DNA of 64,000 nucleotides, from positions 620,001-684,000 of the forward strand of contig CALXMF010000001.1 in the NCBI GenBank assembly GCA_944389415.1, given 5' to 3'. The notes below the pieces were generated by a model that had not been told where the DNA came from, made no database searches, and was given only the letters and a program-made list of their open reading frames with translations. The DNA comes from an uncultured Spirochaetota bacterium. Lineage in GTDB: Bacteria; Spirochaetota; Spirochaetia; Treponematales; Treponemataceae. Of the stretch, positions 54,516 through 63,493 are shown one piece after another (the first letter of the stretch is position 1; the number at the start of each line of letters is the position of its first letter). The translations under genes and the position numbers were made by a program.

Positions 54516-55082
54516 ATGGAAGTTTTACATTTAGGCAACCCTGTTCTTCGTGAAAAATCAGAACCGGTTGCTGCTGTAACACAGGAAATTGTTCAGCTTG
54601 TGTCTGATATGTTTGAGACTATGGATATGCAGCATGGAGTAGGACTCGCCGCACCTCAGGTAGGCAAGCTGTTGAGGATGTTTGTTATTACGATTGATGA
54701 TGGAGTTCGGCGGGTATTTATAAATCCGCAGATTATCGAAACTTCGGTAGAGACATGTGAGATTGAAGAAGGATGTCTAAGCATTCCCGATGTCTGGGAG
54801 AGTATTACTCGTCCGTCGCGTGTGACTGTACAGGCACTTGATGAACATGGACGCCCTTTTACGATTGAAGCGGATGGATATCTTGCCCGTGTAATACAGC
54901 ATGAATATGATCATCTTGATGGAGTATTGTATATCGATCGTGGAGATGCTGAATTTCGTGATAAAACAATAGCAAAGTTTGAACGGCGTGCCGAAAGACG
55001 CCGGCAGAAAGATGCAATTAAAGCTGCAAAGGCGGCTCGAATTGAAGCAAAGAAAGCTGCAAAGGCGGCGTCACGGTGTTGA
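54516..55082 (+). CDS. def: peptide deformylase
   Basis: 188 residues from ATG 54516; the open frame starts earlier at 54318 but only this start fits the family. Motifs I-III are intact: GLAAPQVG, EGCLSIPD (with the metal-binding Cys) and QHEYDHLDG (two metal-binding His and the catalytic Glu). It removes formyl from nascent N-termini. A lysine/alanine-rich tail of about 30 residues is added. Its last codons overlap fmt, pairing removal and addition of the formyl group. Confidence 0.95.
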   Translation: MEVLHLGNPVLREKSEPVAAVTQEIVQLVSDMFETMDMQHGVGLAAPQVGKLLRMFVITIDDGVRRVFINPQIIETSVETCEIEEGCLSIPDVWESITRPSRVTVQALDEHGRPFTIEADGYLARVIQHEYDHLDGVLYIDRGDAEFRDKTIAKFERRAERRRQKDAIKAAKAARIEAKKAAKAASRC

Positions 55083-56071
55083 GGATTCTGTATGCAGGCA
55101 GTCCTGAGCAGTCTGCGGTAGTGCTGGAACATCTGAGCAGTCATGAAGCCGAAGGAAAATATCACATTGTTGGAGTTCTTACGAATCCGCCTTCGTGTAA
55201 AGGGCGCAGCGGAAAACTTTGTCCGACTCCGGTTCAGGCTGTAGCAGAAATGCGGGGAATCCCTGTTTTTGCGCCAGAACACTTGGGGTCACATGAACGG
55301 GATGTAATTGAACCTCTGCATGCGGATTTGCTTGTCTGTTTTGCATATGGGCGTATATTTGGTCCAAAATTTATGGCGCTGTTTCCTCTTGGAGGGATAA
55401 ATCTGCATCCATCTTTACTTCCTCGGTATCGGGGATGTGCCCCTGTTCCGGCAGCTATTCTGAATCGCGATAGCGAAACAGGGGTTTCTGTACAGAAAAT
55501 TGCTCAAAAAATGGATAGCGGCAATATTTTGAGGCAGATAAAAATTCCTCTTTCAGGTACCGAAACGGCCTCATCATTGCTCGATGAAAGTGCCCGTATC
55601 GGAGCTGGATTGCTGTATGATATTATTTCTCAGGCCGCGGTGGAAAAGGTGCTTCCTGAAGGTTCTGTGCAGGATGAATCATCTGCTTCATACAGTAAGA
55701 TGTTATGCCGTGAAGATGGAATAATTAATTGGAAGAGTTCGGCTGTTGAGCTTGATGCGAAAATTCGTGCTTTCTGGCCATGGCCTGGGGCATGTACTGT
55801 TGTGAATGGAATACAGCTTAAAATCTTATCTTGTTCTATATATACAGGTGATTCATTCTGTGGAACTGAAAAAATGCCCGGTACTGTTCTTGGAACAGAG
55901 AAGAATTCTGGTATTCTGGTACAAACAGGAGACGGTATACTTGCTATTTCCCGGTTGCAGCTTCAGGCAAAAAAGGCTGTGTTCTGGAAAGATTTTATAA
56001 ACGGAGCGCATAATTTTGTTGGTTGTGTGTTGGGCAGTGCGACCAATACGGAAAATGGTGGAATGGTATGA
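55076..56071 (+). CDS. fmt: methionyl-tRNA formyltransferase
   Basis: 331 residues. The N-terminal formyltransferase fold has RILYAGSPEQSAVVLEHL, and NLHPSLLPRYRGCAPVPAAI with the catalytic His of the family; the C-terminal OB-like domain begins near RAFWPWPGACTVV. It formylates initiator Met-tRNA using 10-formyl-THF. The start is GTG 55076 or the adjacent TTG 55079, both overlapping the def stop; no strong ribosome-binding site is needed if translation is coupled. The next gene overlaps it as ATGA. Confidence 0.93.
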   Translation: MLRILYAGSPEQSAVVLEHLSSHEAEGKYHIVGVLTNPPSCKGRSGKLCPTPVQAVAEMRGIPVFAPEHLGSHERDVIEPLHADLLVCFAYGRIFGPKFMALFPLGGINLHPSLLPRYRGCAPVPAAILNRDSETGVSVQKIAQKMDSGNILRQIKIPLSGTETASSLLDESARIGAGLLYDIISQAAVEKVLPEGSVQDESSASYSKMLCREDGIINWKSSAVELDAKIRAFWPWPGACTVVNGIQLKILSCSIYTGDSFCGTEKMPGTVLGTEKNSGILVQTGDGILAISRLQLQAKKAVFWKDFINGAHNFVGCVLGSATNTENGGMV

Positions 56072-57135
56072 AATTCAGTTTTAATAGAAAGCAAAAAAAA
56101 GCTGATACAGAAAGTGGTGATGGAGTACAGGGGGCTCTTCGTATTTCTGCAGAAGAGGATATGAAGGCTCTTAGTGTTGGCGGGCGTCCGTTTGTTTTTA
56201 TTTTGTTGGGTGCATTTATTCTAATGATTTGTGCGTGTGCGGCGGCTTTTTTTATTACGGTAAAAGGAGCTGAAGAGGTGCTTGTACCGAATGTGGAGGG
56301 TAAAGATCTTGCATCAGCTCTGCTTGAAATGCAGATAAAGGAATTGTATCCCCGTATTCAACTGCGTTATTCTGAAACTCCTGGTGATGAAGGAACGATT
56401 CTTTCTCAGGAACCTGCTGCCGGCTCAATTGTTAAAGCTGGACGCCGTATAAACTTGGTTGTTAGCCGGGGCGTCATTATTGATCAGGTTGAAGATTATG
56501 TTGGTCAGAAATTTGATGATGTGCAGCTGCGTATTCAAACATTGTTTAGCGGCACGTCGCGCACCTTGATTACAATTGGTGCGCCTCAATATAAGGCCGA
56601 TGTTTCAGAGGCTGGAACGATTCTTGAACAGGATCCTCCTGCTGGTACCGATATATCAGAACCTATTGTGCTGCGGTTGATTGTCAGTCGTGGTCCTAGT
56701 TATGAGCAGACACGAGTACCAAGCATTGTTGGGATGTCGGTAAATGATGTGCTGACCCAGATGAGCCGCTCAAAAGTAATATTTGATTTTTCTTCTCATC
56801 CTGCATCTGAAAATGAAAAGCCGGGTACTGTTGTTTCTCAACAGAAATATTCGGGTGAATTTATCCGCAATTATTCAAGACTGACAGCTGATTTTGCGAT
56901 GCCGGAACAGGAAATTGATGGGTTAAAATACGGAATTTTTTCGGCAATGCTGCAGAATTTTCCTTATCCATTGGAATTGAAATTAGATGCGAAAACGCCT
57001 GAGAATGAAGAGTATACTATTGTAACTTTTAATCATCCTGGCGGGCAGGTGACAATTCCATATGCAGTTCCTTCCGGAACAATCTTATCTCTCTCTGTTG
57101 CGGGGCGCCTAGAGCGAACTGTCCAGGTGCGGTGA
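56068..57135 (+). CDS. PASTA-domain membrane protein
   Basis: 355 residues from ATG 56068, overlapping the fmt stop by four bases. A short basic cytoplasmic part of about 40 residues is followed by one TM helix (VFILLGAFILMICACAAAFF) and three PASTA repeats (for example VLVPNVEGKDLASALLEMQ; SIVGMSVNDVLTQM), plus a weaker fourth. PASTA units bind peptidoglycan fragments in kinases and penicillin-binding proteins. Here no kinase domain is attached, so it is a kinase-free PASTA protein, likely sensing or scaffolding at the wall. Its place after def-fmt is shared with other spirochaetes as far as I recall. Confidence 0.85.
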   Translation: MKFSFNRKQKKADTESGDGVQGALRISAEEDMKALSVGGRPFVFILLGAFILMICACAAAFFITVKGAEEVLVPNVEGKDLASALLEMQIKELYPRIQLRYSETPGDEGTILSQEPAAGSIVKAGRRINLVVSRGVIIDQVEDYVGQKFDDVQLRIQTLFSGTSRTLITIGAPQYKADVSEAGTILEQDPPAGTDISEPIVLRLIVSRGPSYEQTRVPSIVGMSVNDVLTQMSRSKVIFDFSSHPASENEKPGTVVSQQKYSGEFIRNYSRLTADFAMPEQEIDGLKYGIFSAMLQNFPYPLELKLDAKTPENEEYTIVTFNHPGGQVTIPYAVPSGTILSLSVAGRLERTVQVR

Positions 57136-57141
57136 TTAAAT

Positions 57142-57172
57142 AAAAAAAGGAGTCGTTTGACTCCTTTTTTTA
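57142..57172. terminator. bidirectional terminator between PASTA gene and nhaC
   Basis: AAAAAAAGGAGTC pairs with GACTCCTTTTTTT around GTTT. With A on one side and T on the other it can stop transcription from both convergent genes. Confidence 0.92.
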
Positions 57173-57191
57173 TGATGTTATTTGAAAACTA

Positions 57192-58808
57192 TTATTTGTG
57201 TGATTTTGTAAGAATGGGCAATATAAGCATACCCCCCACAAATACAATAAGTGCGCTTAACCATGCGGCGATAATATTGAGAAAAATACCTCCGAATATA
57301 AAGCCAATAAATGCACATGCTGCGACAAAGACCGCATATGGCATTTGTGTTGCAACATGTTCAAGATGCGGACAACTTGCGCCTGTGGATGACAAAATTG
57401 TTGTATCTGAAATAGGAGAAGCATGGTCTCCAAATACAGCGCCCCCAATAACAGCAGAACAGACAATCATCGAGGCATGTACTAATGTTGTTTGATTCAT
57501 GGCATTTACTTCTGCGAGTGTGGTGATAATGGGCATCGCGATTGGCAGCATAATACCAAAAGTGCCCCAGCTTGTTCCTGTTGCGAAAGAAATTACTGCT
57601 GACAGGATAAACATGATAGCAGGCAGCAGCCATACAGGGAACCCGCCATCTCTGACAAGTTCTGAGAGATAGATGCCTAGTCCCAAGCCACCGTCTGCGG
57701 GACTTGATTTAATAATTGTTCCAATAGACCATGCCATGGTGAGTATTATCAATGCCGGAACCATTGATTTAATACCGCTGCGGAGCGCCTCGCCAGACTC
57801 TTTAAGTGTCATCAGATGTCGTCCCAGATAATAAATATATGTTGCAGTAATTGTGAGAATAACAGCGTAACAGAGCGCGACTGATGAGTCTGTATTATTA
57901 AAGGCCTCGCCGATGCTCATGGACTGTATTGCCTGATGGATGTTAGTGATAGTTTCTCCATCAATAGCTCCAATCCATGTTGTTACAGGAAAAAACACTA
58001 CTGCACTGATAATAAGTACAATAATAGGGAATAACATATCCAAGGGGCGGGCATTTGTATTAACGTTTTCTTCTTCTGCTCCGGAAGCCGGTCCGTAGAC
58101 ATCTTCACTGTACAATATTCCGTTGCTTGCAAGCTGTTCTGAATGTTTCATTGGACCAAAGTCTCGTTTCAGAAATATGACTGCTAATACCATGATCAGA
58201 GCAAGCAGCGCATATAAATTATAGGGAATTGCCTTGATAAAAAATTCAAATTCACTGATTCCTAGTTTTTCAAACCCCTGTGTATCACGAACAATAGACA
58301 TAACGGTTACTACCCAGCTTGAAATAGGTGCCAGAATACATATTGGTGCCGCTGTTGAGTCCAGAATATAGGCAAGTTTTGCCCGTGATACTTTTGTTTT
58401 ATCACAAATCGGGCGCATCACAGTACCAACTGACAGAGAATTGAAATAATCATCAATAAAAATGATAACTCCAAATATAAATGTCATAAACTGAGAACTG
58501 GTTCGTGTTTTAAGCTTTGATGAGGCCCATCGTCCAAATGCTCCTGCGGCACCTGTTTGTGTTAGCATGCCAACAAGACCTCCAAGTAGAGCGCAGAATA
58601 AAAATATACGAATATTCCATCCATCTGCCAGAGAATTTGCGATGAGATCAGTAAGCTGCATGAGTGCTGTAAAAGGATTGCCTCCTGCAACAATAAGAGC
58701 TCCGGAAAGTATTCCTAAAAAGAGAGAGACGATAACGTCTTTTGTGGCGAATGCAAGAATAATTGTTAATAGAGGGGGAATGATACCCCAAAATCCAAAA
58801 TGTTCCAC
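57192..58808 (-). CDS. nhaC: Na+/H+ antiporter of the NhaC family
   Basis: 538 residues from a GTG at 58808 with AAGGAG upstream; the frame opens to 58991 but that part is not family-like. About 12 membrane helices are seen. NhaC hallmarks include FIFGVIIFIDDYFNSLSVGT and ATGTSWGTFGIMLPIAMPII and DHASPISDTTIL. It exchanges sodium and protons across the inner membrane, or moves a related organic ion; several family members transport malate/lactate or amino acids instead. It is divergent from aroDE and ends at a shared terminator. Confidence 0.88.
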   Translation of the reverse strand: MEHFGFWGIIPPLLTIILAFATKDVIVSLFLGILSGALIVAGGNPFTALMQLTDLIANSLADGWNIRIFLFCALLGGLVGMLTQTGAAGAFGRWASSKLKTRTSSQFMTFIFGVIIFIDDYFNSLSVGTVMRPICDKTKVSRAKLAYILDSTAAPICILAPISSWVVTVMSIVRDTQGFEKLGISEFEFFIKAIPYNLYALLALIMVLAVIFLKRDFGPMKHSEQLASNGILYSEDVYGPASGAEEENVNTNARPLDMLFPIIVLIISAVVFFPVTTWIGAIDGETITNIHQAIQSMSIGEAFNNTDSSVALCYAVILTITATYIYYLGRHLMTLKESGEALRSGIKSMVPALIILTMAWSIGTIIKSSPADGGLGLGIYLSELVRDGGFPVWLLPAIMFILSAVISFATGTSWGTFGIMLPIAMPIITTLAEVNAMNQTTLVHASMIVCSAVIGGAVFGDHASPISDTTILSSTGASCPHLEHVATQMPYAVFVAACAFIGFIFGGIFLNIIAAWLSALIVFVGGMLILPILTKSHK

Positions 58809-58914
58809 AGTAATCTCCTTCCTTAAAACAAAAATCTGTAGTAATATTATCATAACTTTACTATAATTAACAACACAAGTGGAATGATTAGGATAAAAGA
58901 GAGGAGATATACGA

Positions 58915-60459
58915 GTGACTCCGAAAATTTGTCTTTGTTTAACAGGTAGTACGATAGAAGAAGATTTGGCAATTTTAGATAAATATCGCAATTGGATTGA
59001 TATTGCCGAGCTGCGTGTTGATCATCTGAGCAAAGATGAACGGCTCCAGATCCGTAAATTTCCTGCGCTTGCCGGTTTGCCGTGTATTCTGACGATACGG
59101 CGCACAATAGATGGAGGCAATTTTTCTGAAGGAGAAGCTGCCAGAACGTTGTTATTTGCTCGTGGACTGGCTTTTGCTGATCAGGATTCCAGAAAGAACT
59201 TTGCGTATGTTGATTTTGAAGAAGATTTTCAGGTTCCCAGTCTGCAGGATGCGGCGTTCGCCTTTGGAACCAGAATTATCCGCAGTTATCATGATATGCA
59301 GAATCCTGTAGTAAATATTGCTGAACGAATGAAAAAAATGCGTATAACAGGATATGAAATTCCCAAAATTGCCTGCATGCCGCATTTTCTTACTGATGTA
59401 CAGGTAATGTTTCATGAAGCGAGATCTCTGTCTGGGTTTGAACATATTCTGTGTGCCATGGGACCGTATGGATTAAGTACGCGAGTGCTCGCAGAACGGT
59501 TGGGATCTTTTTTAACATATACATCGCCTGCAGAAACGGCACAAAAATTATCAGAGCTCGGTCACATTGATCCTGTTCAGCTGAACGAGGTATATAATTT
59601 TCGAGGAATCGATGCAAAAACAAAAATTTGGGGTATAACAGGATATCCGCTTACGATTACTCAGAGTCCGCAGCTGCATAATGCCGGCTATCGTAAACAT
59701 GGTATGAATTCGGTATATATTCCAATTCGTGCAGAACATATCAGCGAAGCGCTTGATTTTGCCTGTGAACTGGATATAACAGGATTATCAGTTACTATTC
59801 CTCATAAAGAAAAAGTTCTTGAGGAATTGCAGACTGTATCGGCCTCTGTAGGTGAAATAGGGTCATGCAATACAATTATTCGTACGAACGAGGGTTGGAG
59901 AGGATTTAATACAGATGCAGGCGGTTTAACAGAGGCGTTAAAAGAATTTCTTAATGTTGAGAATCTTCGGCATAAGAAAGTGTCGATTATTGGTGCAGGA
60001 GGCGCCGCGAGAGCTGCGGCGTATGCGGTACGACAGATGCGTGGCAGCGCATGTATTTTTAACAGAACTGTTTCCCGTGCGCGGTTTCTTGCAGAAGAAT
60101 ATAACTTTAAATGGGCACCGCTTGATGAATCGTCCATTTCTAAATTGGAACGGTACTCGGACCTCATTATACAGACTACATCTGTCGGAATGGGAAGGGA
60201 AGACTTACCGTCTGAAGAAAATGATCCTCTGTTTTTTTATAATTTTCATGGACATGAGGCTGTATATGATATTATTTATTCGCCAGCGATGACACCGCTT
60301 TTAACGAGGGCGAAGGAAGCAGGGTGTCTGATTTCAAATGGATTAAGTATGTTGCAGTATCAGGGATATATGCAATTTAAAATATTTACAGGAGTTGATT
60401 ATGATGAACAGCATCCAACAGTCGGAGCAGAAAGTATTAGCCGCAAAAACAGCCGTTGA
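58915..60459 (+). CDS. aroDE: bifunctional 3-dehydroquinate dehydratase/shikimate dehydrogenase
   Basis: 514 residues from GTG 58915 with AGAGAGGAG upstream. Residues 1-230 are a type I dehydroquinase: the Schiff-base Lys lies in ITGYEIPKIACMPH and the catalytic His in IRSYHDMQN. Residues 240-495 are shikimate dehydrogenase: GYPLTITQSPQLHN, VTIPHKEKV with catalytic Lys, NTDAGGLTEAL and the NADP site IIGAGGAARAAAYAV with NRT. The pair does successive steps of the shikimate pathway. A fusion of both is known from plants and some bacteria, spirochaetes among them. It overlaps rpiA by 59 bases. Confidence 0.94.
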   Translation: MTPKICLCLTGSTIEEDLAILDKYRNWIDIAELRVDHLSKDERLQIRKFPALAGLPCILTIRRTIDGGNFSEGEAARTLLFARGLAFADQDSRKNFAYVDFEEDFQVPSLQDAAFAFGTRIIRSYHDMQNPVVNIAERMKKMRITGYEIPKIACMPHFLTDVQVMFHEARSLSGFEHILCAMGPYGLSTRVLAERLGSFLTYTSPAETAQKLSELGHIDPVQLNEVYNFRGIDAKTKIWGITGYPLTITQSPQLHNAGYRKHGMNSVYIPIRAEHISEALDFACELDITGLSVTIPHKEKVLEELQTVSASVGEIGSCNTIIRTNEGWRGFNTDAGGLTEALKEFLNVENLRHKKVSIIGAGGAARAAAYAVRQMRGSACIFNRTVSRARFLAEEYNFKWAPLDESSISKLERYSDLIIQTTSVGMGREDLPSEENDPLFFYNFHGHEAVYDIIYSPAMTPLLTRAKEAGCLISNGLSMLQYQGYMQFKIFTGVDYDEQHPTVGAESISRKNSR

Positions 60460-61126
60460 AACCTTATTTGCAGAGGGTGCGATATTTTCCGGAATGAAGA
60501 TTGGGCTTGGTACAGGCTCTACCGCTATGCCGGCAGTAGAAGCTGTTGCCGAGTTAGTTCGTACCGGCAAACTGACTGATATAAAAGCTGTTGTGACCAG
60601 CTTTCAGACATCAATTGTGTGTGAGCGTCTGGGCATTCCAGTATATTCGCTGAATTCCGCCGCAATCGGCGGAGAACTTGATTTGGCAATAGATGGCGCT
60701 GATGAAATTGATCCTGAATGTCATTTAATTAAAGGCGGTGGTGCGGCGCTGCTGCTGGAAAAACTAGTTGAATATAATGCGCGCCGTCTTGTTATTGTTG
60801 CAGATTCCACAAAAGAGGTTTCGCATATAGGTACTGGTTTTGCACTACCGGTTGAAATAATTGGAGAAGCCCGTGTTTCTGTTATGCACGCCCTTCAGCA
60901 GCTGGGGGCTTCATGTGTGCTGCGTGAGGGTGTCAAAAAATGCGGGCCTGTAATTACAGATAATGGTAATATGATACTGGACTGTCGTTGGCAGGAACCA
61001 ATTGATCCCGCTAAAATGGAAATAGAAATAAATGGTATTGTTGGTGTGGTTGAAAACGGGTTGTTTACACGTATTCGGCCTACCGTTTTTATTGCTCATG
61101 GCGACGGTTCTGTAGAACAGCGGTAA
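60401..61126 (+). CDS. rpiA: ribose-5-phosphate isomerase A
   Basis: 241 residues. Active-site and binding motifs are present: GLGTGST, AIDGADEID and LIKGGGAALLLEKL, with the Lys and Glu of the family, and KMEIEINGIVGVVENGLF at the end. It interconverts ribulose and ribose 5-phosphate. Start at ATG 60401 after AGGAG; the next Met at 60404 is equal in quality. The start lies inside the end of aroDE, and its stop overlaps the next ATG by one base, so the three genes form a coupled set. Confidence 0.95.
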   Translation: MMNSIQQSEQKVLAAKTAVETLFAEGAIFSGMKIGLGTGSTAMPAVEAVAELVRTGKLTDIKAVVTSFQTSIVCERLGIPVYSLNSAAIGGELDLAIDGADEIDPECHLIKGGGAALLLEKLVEYNARRLVIVADSTKEVSHIGTGFALPVEIIGEARVSVMHALQQLGASCVLREGVKKCGPVITDNGNMILDCRWQEPIDPAKMEIEINGIVGVVENGLFTRIRPTVFIAHGDGSVEQR

Positions 61127-62310
61127 TGCGTATTTCATATCGGCATACCTTATATGCCAGTTATATCGGGTATATCACGCAGGCTATTGTAAATAATCTG
61201 CCTCCGCTGCTTTTTATTTCTTTTATCAGGGATTTTTCAATTTCTGTTGATCATATAGGTCTGCTGATCGCGGTAAATTTCTGTACTCAGATTGCTGTAG
61301 ATATTTTCAGTGCCCGGTATGCTGACCGCATCGGTTACCGCAAAGTGATTGTGTTTGGTCATATCTGTTCTGTATTGGGGTTATGCTGTTTTGCTGTTCT
61401 TCCATTTATCATGCCGCCATTTATCGGACTTGTTATCGCGATCATGCTGAATGCGATTGGTGGCGGTATTATTGAAGTTTTGATAAGTCCGATAGTAGAA
61501 GCCTTGCCAGGTGATGAAAAAGCTGCTGCAATGAGTCTGCTGCATTCTTTCTATTGTTGGGGGCATGTTGGTGTAGTTCTGTTATCTACTCTATTTTTTT
61601 CGATTGCCGGTATTGCTTCTTGGCGCTTTCTTCCGCTTCTTTGGGCTGTGGTTCCAATGCTGAACAGTTTGTTGTTTGCAAAAGTACCTTTGCGAACGCT
61701 TTCAGAACAATCTGGGAAAAACACAGATAAAACAATGTTCCGTTCTTCTGCATTCTGGCTGCTGATTCTTCTTATGATTTGTTCTGCGGCATCTGAGCAA
61801 AGTATGTCACAGTGGTCATCTCTGTTTGCTGAAACAGGACTGCAAGTCTCAAAGACTCTTGGAGACTTATTTGGTCCCTGTCTTTTTGCATTTTTGATGG
61901 GGCTTTCCCGTTTACTGTATTCCAGATATACAGACAAAATAAGTATAGAGCGTGCGTTATTTGCCTCTGGTATCCTGTGTATACTAAGCTATCTGCTTGC
62001 AGTTTTTGCGCCGCATCCGCTGTTATCGTTGTGCGGCTGCGGATTATGTGGATTTTCTGTTGGTATTATGTGGCCGGGAACATTCAGTCTGGGGGCTCGT
62101 ATTTTTCCAGCCGGCGGAACAGTTATGTTTGCTTTATTTGCGTTTGCCGGTGATTTCGGATGCGGCGGAGGGCCTGCTTTTGTCGGCTGGCTTTCATCAT
62201 TGTCTGGAGATGGATTATCATTTGGACTGCTTATTGCTTCTGTATTCCCGTTTCTGCTGGTTGCCGGGGTTTCTGCTCTTGTCTGGCAAAGAAAACAGAG
62301 AATGCGCTGA
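61126..62310 (+). CDS. MFS transporter
   Basis: 394 residues with about 12 membrane helices. The loop 2-3 region has ARYADRIGYRKVIVFGH, matching the conserved DRxGRR-type MFS motif A. A middle basic loop follows helix 6, and helix 10 has a glycine pattern (CGCGLCGFSVGIMWPGTF) as in sugar-type MFS members. The substrate is unknown; a sugar or small metabolite is the best guess. It is translationally coupled to rpiA (TAATG) and convergent with the LacI gene. Confidence 0.85.
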   Translation: MRISYRHTLYASYIGYITQAIVNNLPPLLFISFIRDFSISVDHIGLLIAVNFCTQIAVDIFSARYADRIGYRKVIVFGHICSVLGLCCFAVLPFIMPPFIGLVIAIMLNAIGGGIIEVLISPIVEALPGDEKAAAMSLLHSFYCWGHVGVVLLSTLFFSIAGIASWRFLPLLWAVVPMLNSLLFAKVPLRTLSEQSGKNTDKTMFRSSAFWLLILLMICSAASEQSMSQWSSLFAETGLQVSKTLGDLFGPCLFAFLMGLSRLLYSRYTDKISIERALFASGILCILSYLLAVFAPHPLLSLCGCGLCGFSVGIMWPGTFSLGARIFPAGGTVMFALFAFAGDFGCGGGPAFVGWLSSLSGDGLSFGLLIASVFPFLLVAGVSALVWQRKQRMR

Positions 62311-62343
62311 GTCTTGTTGCCGCAGACAGGGCTGGTTGCCTTG

Positions 62344-63330
62344 TTACAGCTGCGGCAGAGTTGTATCTCCTTCACGCAGATATACATCTATTTGCTGATG
62401 CAGTGTTACAGGCTGTTTTTTTACTAATGCGCAGACTGTTTCTGCAAGTTGCTGTGCAATGCGCGGTGTATTTTGTACTATACAGGTAAGCCTGAGAGAA
62501 GCTGTTTCCGTAATAAGACTGCCATCATATCCGATGATGCTGACATCGGTTGGTATGTGCGCACCGTGTTTTGCGTATGCTCTGAGACAGGCGCTTGCAA
62601 CCATATCTGTTGAGAATATTCCATCAACATGCGGATATTCTTCATAAATATCTTCCGCAATATACAGATATGATTTAAAGTCAAAATCATTCCAGGGCAT
62701 TTCGACACTGTCTATTTTTACACCGTATTCTCTACAGATACGTTCAAATTCCTGATGCCGCTCAAGAGAAGGGGTGGTGACTGTTTTTGTTCCCGCCAGC
62801 TGAAGCAGATGTTTCCTTCCTTCTTTAATCAACCGTTCAGCGGCAAGTCTTCCGCCTTTTTTATGATCAGAAGCAATACAGGGAATATTATTCCCCAGTA
62901 CCCGGTCAAAACCAACTATCGGATCAGGTATTTTTTCATACTCTTCAATATCGAGTGAATGAGCTCCCATAACAATACCATCCATCATGTGCCGTCTGAG
63001 CATATCGAGAAATTCTCTTTCCCGTGTACTCTTTTGGGTAATATTACAGATGAGTGTTTTATAACCTTTGTCATAGAGCTCCATTTCCAGATGTCTTGCA
63101 ACAAGTCCAAAAAACGGATGTGCGATATCAGGGATAAGAAAGCCGATGATGTTTGTTCTGTTTCTAAATAGATTACGAGCCATTTCGTTTGGGTGGTAGT
63201 CAAGTTCCATCATAGCTGCTTCTATCCGATCCCGTGTGTCCGGTGCGACATATCCGGTATTATTCAGAACTCTTGAAACAGTGCCGACACCGACACCTGC
63301 ATGCTTTGCAACATCTTTTATACTCGCCAC
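62344..63330 (-). CDS. LacI-family repressor controlling the fructosidase gene
   Basis: 328 residues. The N-terminal headpiece has the LacI helix-turn-helix and hinge (SIKDVAKHAGVGVGTVSRVL; then MELDYHPNEMARNL). A periplasmic-binding-like sensor domain follows (GFLIPDIAHPFFG onward; DMVASACLRAYAKHGAHIPT). It is divergent from a GH32 gene, with three operator-like palindromes in the 163-base gap, so it should repress its neighbour and itself until sucrose, a fructan or a derived sugar phosphate is present. The effector is inferred. Confidence 0.92.
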   Translation of the reverse strand: MASIKDVAKHAGVGVGTVSRVLNNTGYVAPDTRDRIEAAMMELDYHPNEMARNLFRNRTNIIGFLIPDIAHPFFGLVARHLEMELYDKGYKTLICNITQKSTREREFLDMLRRHMMDGIVMGAHSLDIEEYEKIPDPIVGFDRVLGNNIPCIASDHKKGGRLAAERLIKEGRKHLLQLAGTKTVTTPSLERHQEFERICREYGVKIDSVEMPWNDFDFKSYLYIAEDIYEEYPHVDGIFSTDMVASACLRAYAKHGAHIPTDVSIIGYDGSLITETASLRLTCIVQNTPRIAQQLAETVCALVKKQPVTLHQQIDVYLREGDTTLPQL

Positions 63331-63379
63331 AGTGATTTCCCCTTATTACACAGTATAACATATTTAGAAAAAAATATAA

Positions 63380-63480
63380 GGAACGGGTTCCATTTTTTAT
63401 TGACACAGATAAAAGAAAAAGATATTATTAACACATGGAACCGATTCTATAAAGTAAATCGCATATTGGAACCGGTTCCA
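63380..63480. promoter_or_regulatory. three LacI-type operators in the lacI-GH32 gap
   Basis: GGAACGGGTTCC at 63380-63391, TGGAACCGATTCTA at 63436-63449 and TGGAACCGGTTCCA at 63467-63480 share a GGAACC/GGTTCC core; the third is a perfect 14-base palindrome. They lie upstream of the -35 box, just after the -10 box near the start of transcription, and before the ribosome-binding site, an arrangement that would allow strong repression and looping. Confidence 0.8.
63400..63428 (+). promoter_or_regulatory. sigma-70-type promoter of the GH32 gene
   Basis: TTGACA at 63400-63405 and TATTAT at 63423-63428 with 17 bases between. Transcription would start near 63435, inside the second operator. Confidence 0.8.
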
Positions 63481-63493
63481 ATAAGGAGTATAT

